A model generated the notes under the pieces. That model made no database searches. It saw nothing but the letters and a program-made list of their open reading frames with translations, and was not told where the DNA came from. DNA of 64,000 nucleotides from Desmodus rotundus (taxonomy: Eukaryota; Chordata; Mammalia; Chiroptera; Phyllostomidae): positions 53,994,873 through 54,058,872 of the forward strand of contig NC_071399.1 in assembly GCF_022682495.2 (NCBI RefSeq). The letters run 5' to 3'. Shown piece by piece: positions 11,986 to 24,960 of this stretch; position 1 is the stretch's first letter, and each line of letters starts with the position of its first letter. Both the position numbers and the translations under genes were made by a program.

Positions 11986-12110
11986 CTATACTTCACAAGG
12001 ATGGGGACTTGGTCTGTCTTGTTCACCTTTTTATCCTCGGCACCTAAAACAGTTCCTAGCACACACTAGCTACTCAATAATGCATTTGGTGAATGAATGA
12101 ATGACTCTTC
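11985..12110 (+). repeat. L2-type 3' end fragment
   Basis: The phrases 'cttgttcacctttttatcctcggcacc', 'acagttcctagcacaca' and 'ctactcaataatgcatttggtgaatgaatgaatga' are the usual L2 3' terminus. Confidence 0.6.
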
Positions 12111-12214
12111 ATTTTAGAGTAGGTGGTTGAGGTGTGGTGAAGTTGCTAACTTGTCCAGGCTGTTTAGCTCTGGAAAGAGACAGAGCCAAGATTCTCGGAC
12201 TGAATGCTGGGTCC

Positions 12215-12556
12215 TTCCCACCCCAATTCATAAGTTGAAGCCCTGCCCTCCAATGTGATGATATGTGAAGGTAGAGCCTTTGGGAGGTAACCAGGTTTAT
12301 ATGAGGTTGTAAGGGTGGTGCTCCCTGTAATGGGATTAGTGTCTTTATAAAAGAGGAAGGGAGACCCAAACTCTCTCTCTGTACCATGTGAGGACACAGT
12401 GAGAAAGTGACCATCTGCAAGCCACAAAGTAGGTCTTATCAGGAACCAGATCTGCCAGCACTTTGATCTGGAACAATGAAAAATGAATGTCTGTTGGTCA
12501 ATCCACCAGTTTGTGCTATTTTGTTATCGCAGCTCAAGCACACTAAGCCAACCAAT
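12215..12556 (+). mobile_element. MLT1-type LTR (ERVL-MaLR), solo
   Basis: The pattern matches MLT1: 'attcataagttgaagccctgcc', 'ggtagagcctttgggaggtaacc', 'ggattagtgtctttataaaagagg', 'ccatgtgaggacacag', then 'aatgaatgtctgttggtcaatccacc' and 'tttgttatcgcagc'. No internal retroviral sequence adjoins it. Confidence 0.75.
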
Positions 12557-12689
12557 CCTGAGGCATACTCATCAACATTTACCTCTCCTGTGTCCCATTT
12601 AGCTCTGCTTTCTACCATTCAGGAAAAACTGGAGACGTAATCAACTTCCTGCCTCCCTTTCTGCTCCCCTCAACCCCTCCAACATCTGT

Positions 12690-12900
12690 GTAGTACATCA
12701 GAGTTTACGAAGAGAGTTCACATATGTGATTTCACGTGGTCCTCAAAACCATGTTGAGAAACAGGCAGGGCAGTCATTATTTACCTTCATTTTACAGATA
12801 AATAAACTGAGGCCTGGCAAGGTCAAGTGACTTACTGTGACCACACAGCAAGGACTAGGCCTCCATTCTCTGACTCCCTACCCTAGTACCTTTCCCTCAG
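12690..12900 (-). repeat. MIR SINE fragment
   Basis: The sequence 'tttacagataaataaactgaggcctgg' followed by 'caagtgacttactgtgaccacacagc' is antisense MIR. Confidence 0.75.
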
Positions 12901-13815
12901 TACCACATTGTGGGTAATGTCATTCCTTCAGGAGTGGGTCCCCTTGTAATTGGAGGCTAATGGAGAGGCAGGAAGTCAACTTAAAGAATGATTCAGGTGT
13001 GGTAGCATTTTTGGCAAGTGAGCTCAGGAATTTCGTAGTACCGCAAATGACCCCAAGTTGGCAGGTGTCTATCTTTCCTACACTTAAACCTGGGGCAGAA
13101 TCATTTTTCTGAAAATCTTCAAAGAGCTGGCAAATAAATGCACTTCTGTAATCTATACCCCTAATTAATTTTCAAGCCCTGACCATTGTAAGAAATGTCA
13201 CCTGCACTTGCCCCCTTCTGACTATTCCTACTCCACCTGCCATATACACGCCTCAGAGCCTCACTTTTTCCTGCTTGGACTATGGCTGGATCTCCAAACT
13301 GGACCTCTATGACTCCTTTACCTGGACCAGGCCACCTTATGCAGTTGAATGTGACAGCCTTAAAAAATGGAAAAATAACCCAAAACCAAAAAACCCAGAA
13401 AAACAAAAAATAAAAAAGAAAACTTTTTTTGAAAAGGAAGACTTGAAATTTTATTTTAATCTTTTAAAAAAATTTACTTGAATTCACAGGGTGAGGACAA
13501 GTGAGGCTTTGTGTTCGGTCCCATCCGGCTCTCATCCTATGAGACTCTCCCTTTGTCTGGTTCATTTGTAAAGTTATAAAACTGTAACTGTGAGTATAGC
13601 TCCCCCCAGAAAAACTCCCAAACTACTTTTTACTTTTTTTAGAAAGTAATCTTATTGAGAGCAGAACCTTATCTACTTATGACACACAGTTATCAGACAC
13701 CTAAATACTAAGTAATATATGAAAAAAAAACTATATCTGATGTTAATTTTGCCAAGGACTTGGATTCTTTGTATGTCATAAAATTCAAAGCAGAATCCAT
13801 TTGCATTGACTTTAT
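12900..13815. other. Intergenic, no gene recognised
   Basis: It includes an A-rich low-complexity patch at about 13360-13475. No gene is seen. Confidence 0.5.
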
Positions 13816-14240
13816 TTTTTAAAGAGTATACTGATATTTGACTCCAAGGAAATAATCAGAAATAATCCTAACGAAGGGGGAAAGTCAATAAGAATGAAGA
13901 TGATCATTGTGGAGTAATTTATAATAAAGAAAAACTAGAAACAACTTAAGAGTGAGTAGTTAAGTAAATTACGTTGTGTCAATTTGACGGACTATCATAC
14001 AGTCGCTAACAATTATAATCATGCAGACTGTGTAGTAAATGAAAATGCTTATAACATAATGTTAAGCACCCAAAGCGAAATAGCAAATTGCACAGATACT
14101 TGATTACAACTCTAAAAATCATGTTTACATGTGCGCAAGGACTAGCAGGAAGCAAGAAAAGGAAAACAGATGATTAGTTTGGCTGGTGGGATTGTAAGGA
14201 TTTTCTCTTCTTTCTGAACGTCTGTTATATTATTCATGTT
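13815..14240 (+). mobile_element. Old L1 3' fragment, sense
   Basis: The run 'gaaataatcagaaataatcc', 'taatttataataaagaaaaactagaaacaac', 'agttaagtaaattacgttgtgtc' and 'gcttataacataatgttaagc' follows the L1 ORF2/3' UTR order. It is too decayed for a coding frame. Confidence 0.55.
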
Positions 14241-14789
14241 GTTTGTACAGTTCAAAAGGACGCCATTCAGCCCTTTTGGGGACCATTTCGAGACTGTTAG
14301 TCCCAGGAAGGCACATCAACAACGCTGAAGACGGCAATTCGTGATTACACCTCCCGGCAGTCTCTCCTGGGTGCCTGGCGTTGCTGGTGGGAATACTCTG
14401 ATCCAACCTGAGAACAGCTGTTTGCACAGTTGTTCCCAAATAGAACGTTGCTGCAGAAACCCAGCCACTGGAGGAGTATTTATACATAAATGTGATCCAC
14501 AGCCATTCACCACACTTTTTTTAATTAAAAAAAAAAACAACCCCACAAAACCTCAAGTGCTTCCCAAGCACTGGCTGGGAAGCTGTTTAGCTGGACTGGG
14601 TAGAAGTCTGAGCTGGATGATCTTGAGAATCTGCCCAGTCGATGAGCCTCACTTAGGATCCATGTGACCTTTATATACACAGGGCAGAGGCTCTTAGTTG
14701 TTCATAGCCCTCCCCTGCTCCGGGTGGATGTGGAGTATGGTTTAAGGAACCGCACACTCAAATGCATTAATCAAATCCCTGTTCTCCCA

Positions 14790-14940
14790 CCGTCAAGCTT
14801 TGTGACTGTGGATGAATTACTTTTTATCTCTCTGAACCTCAGTTTAGTCATAGGTAAAATTGGGACTTGGAAACCTATTCGTGAAGGTTGTTGAGAGGCT
14901 GGAAATGAGCCAGCGTGTAGTAGGTGCCGAATTAAAGAGG
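14790..14940 (+). repeat. MIR SINE fragment
   Basis: Contains 'tctctgaacctcagtttagtcataggtaaaattggg' and ends in the 'gtagtaggtgcc' motif, in the order of sense MIR. Confidence 0.65.
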
Positions 14941-15029
14941 AGCCAGATTTGGAGGGAAATGGAGAAGTGCAATAGTGACAGACAGAAGCAAGCTGGTAGG
15001 CTTTAACACATGGAAGCATGGGGAAATGG

Positions 15030-15110
15030 ATTTTTAAAAAAGAAATTATTTATTTATTTTTAAATTACAGTTGAGATACAACATTATATTATTTTTGGTT
15101 AGGGATTTAA
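15030..15110 (-). mobile_element. Short L1 3' UTR fragment
   Basis: The stretch 'tttaaattacagttgagatacaacattatatta' resembles the antisense 3' end of an L1MA-type element. Confidence 0.45.
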
Positions 15111-16955
15111 AGGAGCATTTCAAGTGCATGAGAAACAGAAAACTGCTGATAACATATGTTGAAACATAGAGAAAAGATGGGTTACTGCCAGTTTATAGAT
15201 GTGAATATACTCTTTCTTCTGGGAGCAGCTGTAGCAAAAACAAATGTGAGCAATCAAGAGGCTCCTAACTTTATATTTAATTGCAAAATATCAAATGCAT
15301 AATTTGAGAGTCACCATAGGCACCTGCTCTACCTTCCCTTTCTAAGTCAAGATCCTGTCTGCAGGAACTAGACCAGCCTTTCATGCTGCATTCAAAGGGA
15401 AGTTTCCCTAACAAGCTGGCTTCCCAGTAAACTATGTTCTGTTTTAAGTTCCCAGCGGTTCTCTTAGGACAAAGATTTCTATTGACATCGAGATTCAGAA
15501 TTAATTCAAAGACCATCTTTATAGTTATACACGAATTTGATAAACTAAAACAGAAAAGCTTTGGACTTTAGCAACCTAATATTAAATTTTTCTTTTCTCA
15601 CCCCTGTCTTCACGTTGTTTAGAAAAATAAAAATATTGAGAGGAAAAGTAGTTCTTATTATTTTGTGTACAACTTAAAAAGCAATAAGCCATTTTGATTT
15701 CTTGAAAATACACCCTGAGCACATAAGAAACTTCTAATATTTCAGGAATGTGGAGACTAAACTAATGGGCATGTTGTGTGAAAAGATTAAATGTGGTGTA
15801 TAGTATATTCAGAGTCAACACAAAATCCACTGGGCATTTATGGCATCTCAAGATTAATCTTATGAAACCTACTGAGCCAAGTTTTGTGCTGAAGCCAGAT
15901 CTGTGCGAGGGCTGGACAGAGGCTCTATTCACAGCCCTGGGGGATTTGTGTTGGAAAGATTGTGCAGATTTTCTGACAACCTTGTCTTTCAATTCAGATG
16001 AATGAAGCACTATTGTTTGGTCATGAGGAACTTTAATAAAAAAGTTGTCACCAAAGCTGTTTCTCTTTGGATACAAGTGTGTGGAAATGACAGTCCTGAA
16101 ATTTTGATTGAAAAATGAAATTATATTAGACACTAAAATCAATGCCAAAATAAGGTAAGTTTTGAATGAAAAAATGAGAAGTGACAGAATACCAAGTGAA
16201 GACTAGTAACCTTTGGGCTTTGTTAGTAGATATACTCTTGTCTCCTACTCTAAACCCTGACTTAGATTACTCTGAAGAGGTACACATGACAACTGGACAT
16301 TTTGTAGATGGCCACCTGAGGGCCATGCTGTTTGATACCACCTTACCTGTATATTTCCATTTCAAGTACGTTGGCCGCATTCAGGGATTAGTGGCAGCCC
16401 ACAGAGACACATTGCTGCTTTAAAGCCTTGACCTTTCTTAGTTGGATCTAAAATGCTGAATATTGTGCCATATATGGGCCTGTTAACACTTCTATGGCTT
16501 CTTAGGCATCTTCTATTTGTAAATTGGCTTAAATTGACTATTGGGTAGACTGCTGCTTCAATACTCACTGAGCTGCAAGAATCAACACAGAGCACGAGGA
16601 TCTAAGGCTCTCAAAATAACTGGCTCAACAGTTACCAGTCAAGAAGGAAAAGACTTTATTTCTCCATTTTCTTCAAAGGCAGATGGTTTAGCAGGAAGGA
16701 CAATGGATTTGTAGTCAGTAGCTCCAGGATGGAAATCAAGTGGAATGAGGGTGAGATTTGGAATTTGGGATGTGGGTCTTGTATGGAACAATGTTAGCAA
16801 CTGTGAAAACCTCACCTGTCAGAGCCACAGTTTAGTTCTGAGAAATGGCCCTACTAGTAACATAGTTTTTGCAGGAGTGTTAGGAGGGCTCCATGGGGGA
16901 TGATGTATTTAAAATTGCTTTGTGTCTTGTAAAGTGCTATACTAACTTAACCATT
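15111..16955. other. Intergenic, no gene recognised
   Basis: No coding or repeat signal was recognised. The lack of visible repeats between 15700 and 16600 could reflect constraint or simply decay, and sequence alone cannot separate these. Confidence 0.45.
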
Positions 16956-16959
16956 CTTC

Positions 16960-17085
16960 TTACTGATTGTGAGACCTTGGGTAAGCCTCTCTGCTTTCAT
17001 AATCTTGGTACCCTTCTTTGTGAAATGGGGGAGGTAATGGCAACTTATCTACTCCATTAGTGTATCTTAAAGCTCAAAATGAAAT
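16960..17085 (+). repeat. MIR SINE fragment
   Basis: 'gattgtgagaccttgggtaagcctct' followed by 'ttgtgaaatgggggaggtaatgg' matches the sense MIR order. Confidence 0.65.
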
Positions 17086-18450
17086 AATATGAAAAAACTG
17101 GGTAAACAGAAAAATACTTTATTATTTTAACAACTTAGAAAAATTAATTAAAAATATTCCAGTGAAATGCGTTGAGTGTTATCTACTTTGGAATGATTTG
17201 ATGATTTCTATTTCTTATTGAATGTTGCTATTTGTTTCATTCAATCTATAGGTGATTTCCAAGAGTCTAATAATCCCTTAAGTAGTCAACGGCATAATTA
17301 CAATTTGATAGTTTATGAAAATAATGTTCTCATGTGAGCACAGATTTGTTTTCAACTCCTTCACAGGACATCACCTTGGGAAAGTTGCCTCATCATTGTA
17401 CCTGCTTTTTCTCCTATTGTAGTTGGTATTTCCACTGTTTTCTACTCTCTCTATTGTCCCATTCAGCAGTATGCAGCTGGTGCATATTGGAGAGGAGCCA
17501 GCCCTAACTCCCTCATTGCTCTTTTCACCCTTTGAGATTCAGAAGGGATGACCTTGGCTGGAAGCTGGGCATTGGTTATGCAGAATCTTCAAGGTGCAGG
17601 AGGAGAGCCTCAGAGAAACTATGGAAACAGACATGCTCAGACACCTGGATGGACACACAGGACTTAAGAAATTGCATAAATGTGCCTCTTTGAAGAAAGT
17701 CCTTTCTTGCTGTGCAGCAACATGTAGCCTTTGAGGTTTTTAATGAGCTTTGCCATGCTTTTTAGAGCCTATGTATGATAGTGTTCTCATAGGAGTCAAC
17801 ATATCTTAAAAGCTTTTTGTCATTGCCTTTATTCAGAGATGGTTGGCTCAGCGCAGCTGAATATATAACTCTTTCTTTAGAGAAAAGCCCAAAGACAGAC
17901 ACTGTTGACATTATCTTTGCAATTTCAAATGAAGTATTCTTCAGTGAAAGGCAGACTTGTTTCTATTCCAAGATCTATCAGTATAGTCTCTCGAGCTGGT
18001 CTTTGCATGTCACAGAGGATGGGAAGTACAAGTATCTGCCCTCATCTAGATGCCTGCAAAGTCCTTCCCTAGCTGGTCCTTACCTAACCAAACAGGGACA
18101 AGAGATTTTTCTTTTCTAGGGGATTTTGACTTCCAAAGGATTACTGAGAGGTTAAGGGGCCATGTGAGCTGGTATAACGGTCCCAAGGACTTACCTATTT
18201 TCTACATTTCTGAGCACAAAGCTCCCAAATGAAAAGCAGAAAATGCCAATTTAGTTAATATTTGAGAATGTGAAGTGGTGCAATGGACTAAGTCTTTCTG
18301 AAAAGTAAAATACCAACCAGAAAAGACAACAAAACTTGTTAGGAGCTACCCAAGAAGTAAGAGCAAGGGGATGGCACAGGTCTCCATGTGCGCCTATGCT
18401 TGCGTGTTTGTGTCAGCACTAACACTAACGGACAAGGGGCAGAATAACAC
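17086..18450. other. Intergenic, no gene recognised
   Basis: No gene or named repeat is seen. The open frame at 17817-18119 has no family resemblance. Confidence 0.5.
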
Positions 18451-18454
18451 AGCG

Positions 18455-18645
18455 GTACAGAGGATAGGAGGTCTTGGGCTGATGTACAGTGCTCAAAGTT
18501 ACTTAACTTGTTTGAGTCTATTTTTTTCATCTGCCAGTGGGAAAAATTATAGCAGCTACTTCACAGGTTGCCGTGAAGATTAAATGAGATGTAAGGTATG
18601 TAAAACACAGCTGGTACTTGGCACAGAACAAGCCCTCAGCAAGCA
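18455..18645 (+). repeat. MIR SINE fragment
   Basis: 'agttacttaacttgtttgagtct', 'tcatctgccagtgggaaaaattatagcagct', 'gattaaatgagatgtaaggtatgtaaaacac' and 'ggcacagaacaagccctcagcaag' follow sense MIR almost from end to end. Confidence 0.8.
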
Positions 18646-18649
18646 CATG

Positions 18650-21115
18650 TATTGCCTGTGAATGTAAGTACTGTAGAGAGAAAAATGAACAGTCATCCAC
18701 TGTGTTTAGGGTTTAGAGACTGGGTTTGTTGCCTCCTACCCTCAGAAAAGGGGAACATGTACCCTTTAGTCTAAGATTTTTTCGTGTACTTTTTGGGGGG
18801 TCAATTTCTTTCTCTATGTTTTCATGTTTTAGAATATCATTTGAATGGCCATTCATCTTTCCTCTTTTATTTCCCATTTAAAAATGCTAATTTTGTAAGT
18901 TTTCTACAACTTTGTATTCTACTTCTTTTATCTGTTATCATATTTTTTGTTCTCAAATGGTTTTTAAAACCAGTATTTTATTCTAGTTTTATTGATGTAA
19001 TACCTTCTCTGATATCTGTGAGGATTTTAATTACATTTGTTGAAGAATTTTTCTTCTCTTCCCTGCATTGTTTATTTCTTTCAGGTTCTTTGTCCTGTGT
19101 GTTGGTTTTGGTATCTCTTTTCCCGTAGTGGTTTTCCTCACTTGTCTGGGATCCTTGATGGTCTTTGACACTTAAGCGTGGGGCCCTAAAAATCTGTGTG
19201 CATGAGCAGGATTAGGAATGGTGAAGTCAATGGATGGGGACATGACTTTTTGTTGGGGACACTTAAATGTTTTTATCTATGTCTTTCTCTTGGGCCTTAT
19301 TAGTTTTCTCAGAGAGGAATTTTCTATATATTCTTGTCTTAAGAGTTGAACTTTAATTTTAGCATTTGGGAGCAAAAAGGGAAGGGGGCAGGAAGTTCTT
19401 TTCATTAGCCCGCAGTATTTTCTTTAATTCTCCTTTTCTCAGATGCACCTCATCTTGTTCTCACCTGTGCCTAAGTCCCAGCCTCCAGCATCAGGCTGAT
19501 TGATCCTTCCAGAGTAAACCTCATCTTCCACCTGGTGGGCTAGAGGCTGCCTCCTGGCTATGTGCATGGAGCAGCCATCTGGGGCATGAGTGGCTTCTTT
19601 ACAGACTTACATCAGACCTCTGCTCTGCAGCCCTACAGTGTAGCTCTGTCTTCAAGGGCATCTAGTATTATTAAGTCTTGAGCCTTTCGGGAGTCCTGGG
19701 GCACAAAGGGGCTCGCCTCTAGTGTCTTCCCCTGCAGGCACTTAGATCCGGCTGTCTTTGCTGCCTCTCCCACACAGTTTTCATGTCACACAATGATATT
19801 GACATTTCTTATCTGTTGTTCTCATCTTCTGTTATTATTATTGCTTTGGTATATTTTTAGCTCTTTAATTCTTTTGTTGTCATTTTATCAGGTTTTCGGA
19901 GGAAGTAGAGATGAACACCTGTGCTTATTTAATCAGGAGCCCAGCTATGTAATTTTAAGAATATACAGGAACCCAGGACCTATTGCTAAAGGTTCGCATT
20001 CAGGAGCCTGGGGTGGGATCTGGGCTTTCCTACGTTTCAAGGGTTCCCAGTAGGGTGAAGGGGTAAGCCAGACTTCATGGCCCACTGAGCCCCAGTGAAG
20101 TATGGCTTTGAGCACTTTTCTCAAGCACAGTTGACTTCTCTCCTTGCACAGCAGTGGGAAACAGCTAAGTGTGGAAAGCCTTCATGGGCTGTTTTCTATG
20201 TCCCTGGAACTGTGTTAAGGACTTTTTCAGTTGCAGATGATTGAATTAAACATCTCTGGCAATGCCTCTTTGGCTCTTAGCAATAATGGTGGAAAAAACA
20301 GAGACTTAAGTGATATGGGCTCCCCTGATCTCATACCAATTCTTTTTTCTGTGTGTTGGCATAATTGTTCAAGAGGCTAGACCATTTCCACTGTCAGACT
20401 TGGCCTTACATCTTTATAGATTCCACTTTGCAGAGGAAGGGCCTCTCCCTCCAACCATCCTGTCAAGTATGAACAATGCTGGAGAAGGCCCGGTGTTGGG
20501 TGGGGGGGCTAGTTTGGCCAGGTATTTACCTCTTGGTCAGTCATGATAATGAGGTGGTTATTGTGAAATGATAGTAGCCTCAGACCTTATGGTGAAGAGG
20601 GAGGGATAGTTCTCCTAACGCAGGAAGATAGTGTTGTTCTCAGAAAAAGGGAGGGGTGCTGGGTAAGGGGAAAGATAGATCCATTACAGTTCAAACCCTT
20701 GGCTATTCAGCACCTGCATGTGGGTGCACATGTGCACGCAAACACACACACACACACAACTTCTGAGACATCTTCAAAAACCTCTCATGTTATATAATGT
20801 AGCTATCCTGTGCAAAACCACAAACATGCTTATTTCCTCAGCATTCTGAAATGTTCCAAAGTCATGTCTGACTCTTGGACACCATTTTGTACTTTGGTGA
20901 TGCCCATTCTTTTTCATCAGGTCCAGATGTAGCTTTTTATGATCCTGCAACTTACAGGCAATATGGACATTTAGTCTTTCTCAACTTACCCCAGTCCCTG
21001 AAGCTCTGGTCTCAGTGGGCTGAGTCCCCAAACATGGCAGTAATTGTTTAACAAAGAGCTTCACTGATTCTTATTGAAGATTGCTATTAGAATGAAGGGA
21101 TCCTGACTGCCTTCT
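18650..21115. other. Intergenic, no gene recognised
   Basis: T-rich DNA at 18780-19130, and a short (CA)n run near 20742-20758. No gene is recognised. Confidence 0.5.
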
Positions 21116-21124
21116 ATTTGCTAT

Positions 21125-21635
21125 TCTGGTTTTCTGTTGTTGCACAGCAAGCCTCCCCAAACTAGTGGTTAAGACAACAGCAATCATTTATTTTGCTCAT
21201 GATTCTGGGGTTGACTGGGCTCAGCTAGGGAGTTCTCACTTGTCATTGCAGACAGCAGCTGGGGCTGGGTTCTTCTCAGAGACTTCTTCATTCCACAAAA
21301 GGTTGCCTGAGATGGAAAGAGTAATGGCTGGGGCTGGAACCTCTGGGCCTCCTTGGACAGCTCTTTCTCCTTACGGTCTCCCCGTATGGCAGCCCCAGAG
21401 ATCTCAGCTTCTAATATGGCAGCTGAAGGCTCCTGGGATGAGTGTCCCAAGAGAAACTGGCAGAAGCTCTATTCTAACCTCAGAAATTATACAGTGTCAT
21501 TTCTACCACACTCTGTTTCTTGAGAAGCCACCAAGGCCTGCTAAGTTTCAAGGGGAGGGAACAGAATCCACCTCTTTATGGAAGAAGTGTCAAGGAATTT
21601 GCAGGCTTATATTAGAACTACCATACTGAACTTAA
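21125..21635 (-). mobile_element. MLT1-like LTR fragment
   Basis: The phrases 'actagtggttaagacaacagcaatcatttattttgctcatgattctgg', 'ggctcagctagggagttc' and 'ttctaccacactctgtttcttgag' fit an old antisense MaLR LTR. The 154-aa open frame at + 21165-21629 lies inside it and is not a gene. The subfamily is uncertain. Confidence 0.45.
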
Positions 21636-22104
21636 CTCAGCAATGCCACATTTTAGGGTCTGTCACTTTAAACACCCACTTCTGGCCTATATAGGGTTCT
21701 TCAGGTTGCACGAGACACAAACACAATTTGAGTTAGCATCTAGCCAACCACAGAAGGGCAGGGTCCCTGAAGCTGCAGTCTTCAACATCTGTACTCCCTG
21801 TACCTTGTGAGGAGTCCAAGTGATGTGCTTAGGACACGTGCCCATCCTTGGACAATGACTGTAGCTGGGGGTGTGCTCAGCATACCTTGGAAGGGGTGAT
21901 TACCTCTTGATCACTTACTGTGGTCGAGGTCATGTAAAAACGTAGCAACTCCCATGTGGCTGTCATAGTGAAGGTGTGGGAGAATGGCAGTTCTCTGAAA
22001 AAGAAGGGTGCTTTTCCCAGATAGATGCGGGTGATGAGCTGACTGAGCAATAAAATCCCACTCATCTTTCACATATATTATATTATATAACCTTATAACT
22101 TCAG

Positions 22105-22275
22105 CAACAGCCTATCATGGAGTAAGTACTATGTTATTTCCTTTCAATGAATGAAAAAGCTGAGGCTTAGAAATATTCAATATCATGTCCAAGGTCACTC
22201 AGACAAATATGGCATGGCTAGTTGTTGAACCCAATTCTGCCCAAATGCCAAGTCCCTGATCTTAATACTCTTCTC
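22105..22275 (-). repeat. MIR SINE fragment
   Basis: 'gaatgaaaaagctgaggcttagaaatattc', 'gtccaaggtcactcagacaaa' and 'gttgaacccaattctgcc' are antisense MIR. Confidence 0.75.
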
Positions 22276-24300
22276 CTTCCCCAGTCCCCAGCCCACGTTC
22301 TTCAGTGCAGTGAATGGAGATGAAAGACCAGAGGAACTAAGCAGGTGAGAGGGAGGACCCCAGAGATACAGGGCCTTTTACCTCTGAGTCCCACATGTTC
22401 CCCCTTTCCTACTCACCCCACCCTGCTTCCGTCTGAGCTGCTGCCACAGCCACCACTGCTCCTTGGCCAGATTGCTATCAGTTAACTTGCTTCAGCTGTT
22501 GGCATCTTTTCATCCCTTCCTTCAGCTGAAGCGAGGTTGGAATTTTCCCAAAGGCATCTTATTAGGAAGTGCATGGAGAAACAAACGCAAGGCAAACAAC
22601 AGAAACAGGAGTTGAGGAGATGAACATAATCGGAGTGTTGATTCCTAATCTTAGTTTCGCTGAAGTTCTGCCACCAACTGTTCGGCTGCTGCCCCTCACC
22701 AGGCCCCGAAAACCCTTATTTCTTTTTCTGCTAATGGCTGGCAGGGTTTCTCAGAGGTGTTTTTACCAGCTCGTTTTTGAGGTGGTCCCCTCTGTGTGTA
22801 GATTTAGTTTCTTCTGTTGGTCATGAAGGCTGAGGCTCACCAGTGGCTGCTTGATCTCCAGGGGACACCATCACCCCATGATAATGGCCCTCTCTCACTC
22901 GAAAGAGTGGCAGGCCCCAGACCCTCCATGGTCCAGCATTGCATAGGATTACATCGGAAGCTCCCGAAATTCTTTCATTTAGCTCATCTGCAGGCCCAAG
23001 ATCACTGATACGGCCGCAACCCAACAGAAGTCAAGGCTTTTGCCTGAGTGGATATGTGGTGGGGGTGGGTGTGGAGGGGCAGGATTCTGATTGCTGTAAT
23101 TTCTCAATCTCAAAATGCCTCACAACCCACATGTAATCAGAGGAGGGGGAACAACAAGATATTTCTCCCTCTGGACCTTTGTAGACCCCAATATTATACA
23201 AAAACACTTCTGTTTGCACAAGAAAAAAAGCAGAAGGACCTTAGGCAAGGTTGTTTCCAAGCTTAGCACTGGGAAAGGAACATTTAAAAAAAGTTAAAAG
23301 TAAGGTGAAGTAAACTTACAACAACTTGACAACATAATTTTAATAAGGTTTTTTTTTTCCTGGCGCAGAAATTCATCAAATCATGGCCTGAAGCAATAGA
23401 GAGATGATAAGGAAGGAAACAAATGTTGAGACATAAGAAGTCACTGCATTGGGTGCCTTGAATGTTATTTGTTTGTGAGAGTTGTTCATGCTGTTGATAT
23501 TCCCAAATGCTTTACTGAGTTAAATTAAAAATGATTATTCAATGAATTTAGTTCTGTGTACTCTTGAGACAGCAAGCGTTGTGTGGCCTTCCAAGTTGGT
23601 GGGGGTGGAGCAGTGCTGGATTCCTGACTCTGAAAGACCCCCTTCTCCCACTCCTCCCTGCTCCCTGCTTCTCCTCTCCTCAAAGCTGGGGTCGTTCTCT
23701 GCCACCTCTGAGGCTGCAGCTGAAGCCTCAGAGAGCTCAGCTTTCCTGGGGTTCTTCGGAAGAGGAGCAGGGGCTGTGAGGGAGAGGAATGGCAGATGCT
23801 GTGGCCTCAATAGAATGCTTGGACACTTAGGAAACCCTGTAATTCATTCTGTACTGAATCATTTCTTCATTCATTTACTGTGCATTTACATATCAGGCTC
23901 TATGCTGGGGGCTGATGGTGCAAATGAGACACAGGCAGCCCTGCTTCTTGTCCTCTAACGCTTATGCTCTGTTCCTGCCCTTGCAGGGGGAGCACTGAAG
24001 TTTTGTCCCTAAATGCAGTGCAGCCCTACTGGACCTCTGGGCAACTCATGAACACAGTGACAGTTCAGGTACCTACTGAGGTGCTTCACTCAGGGGGGTT
24101 TTGGGGGTATAGGAGCCTGATGTTGTCTCAGGCACTGCATTGTGAGTTTGGGGTCCCTGGGGTTTCTGACAACCTGCTTTAAATGGGGAGAAAAGCCAGC
24201 TTCCTAGCATCAGTGATGGATGGTCTACAAATCTTGACTATCTCCAGTAATACATAATAAGGATGATATACACTTTTGTGAGGGATTTTATACTCCTAGT
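22276..24300. other. Intergenic, no gene recognised
   Basis: No coding match. The open frames near 23540-23960 on both strands overlap each other and show no domain. Confidence 0.5.
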
Positions 24301-24319
24301 TGTCAAATCCTGTCAGTTT

Positions 24320-24960
24320 TCTATGCAGTATCTCTCCCATCCATCAATTCTCTCCTTGCCATCCCTACCACGCTAGTCCAATCCCTCATTACCTCCTGCC
24401 TAAGATGATTGCGTCAGCTTCCTTACTAGTTTCTCTACCCCCATTCTCTCTGCCTTTGAAATCATCCACATAATGCTGTTGGATCAATCTTCTTAAAGCA
24501 TAGCTTAGATCATGTCATTCTTTGGCTCTGAAACATTTTGTGACTATTTCCCATTGCGTATTAAATTAAGAGAACATTTTTGGCCTTGTGAAAGGTGTGA
24601 CCGCACCTTCTTCCTGCATTTTCTTGCACAGCTCATGTGCACACACTGAACGTGTCCTCCCGGTTGGGTACTGTGAACTTCGCTGTACTCTGCTGCTTTT
24701 CTGTTTTCCCTTCTCCTGGTCCTCTGGTTGGAATGCTCCTTTTCATGATATTCACCTGCTTGAACCCTAGCTATCCTCCAGGATCCAGCTATAATGGTTT
24801 CCTTCATACAGCTCTTCCTGTCCAAGAATGGGATATCATTGTTGTCATCCTGAACCATCATGGCAAACATTTTCTTATTTTCTTGTGGCAGTTGTTATAA
24901 TTAGTTGTGAGTGCCTTCTTTGAATGGCAAACTCATGAAGGCAGTGACTTACATCAGACA
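24320..24960 (+). repeat. L2-type LINE fragment
   Basis: 'agcatagcttagatcatgtcattc', 'gaatgctccttttcatgatattcacctgc', 'cctccaggatccagctataatg' and 'atggcaaactcatgaaggcagtgac' follow the order of an L2 3' region. Confidence 0.5.

Noticed and set aside
21165..21629. A 154-codon frame
   Set aside because: It lies inside an MLT1-like LTR fragment.
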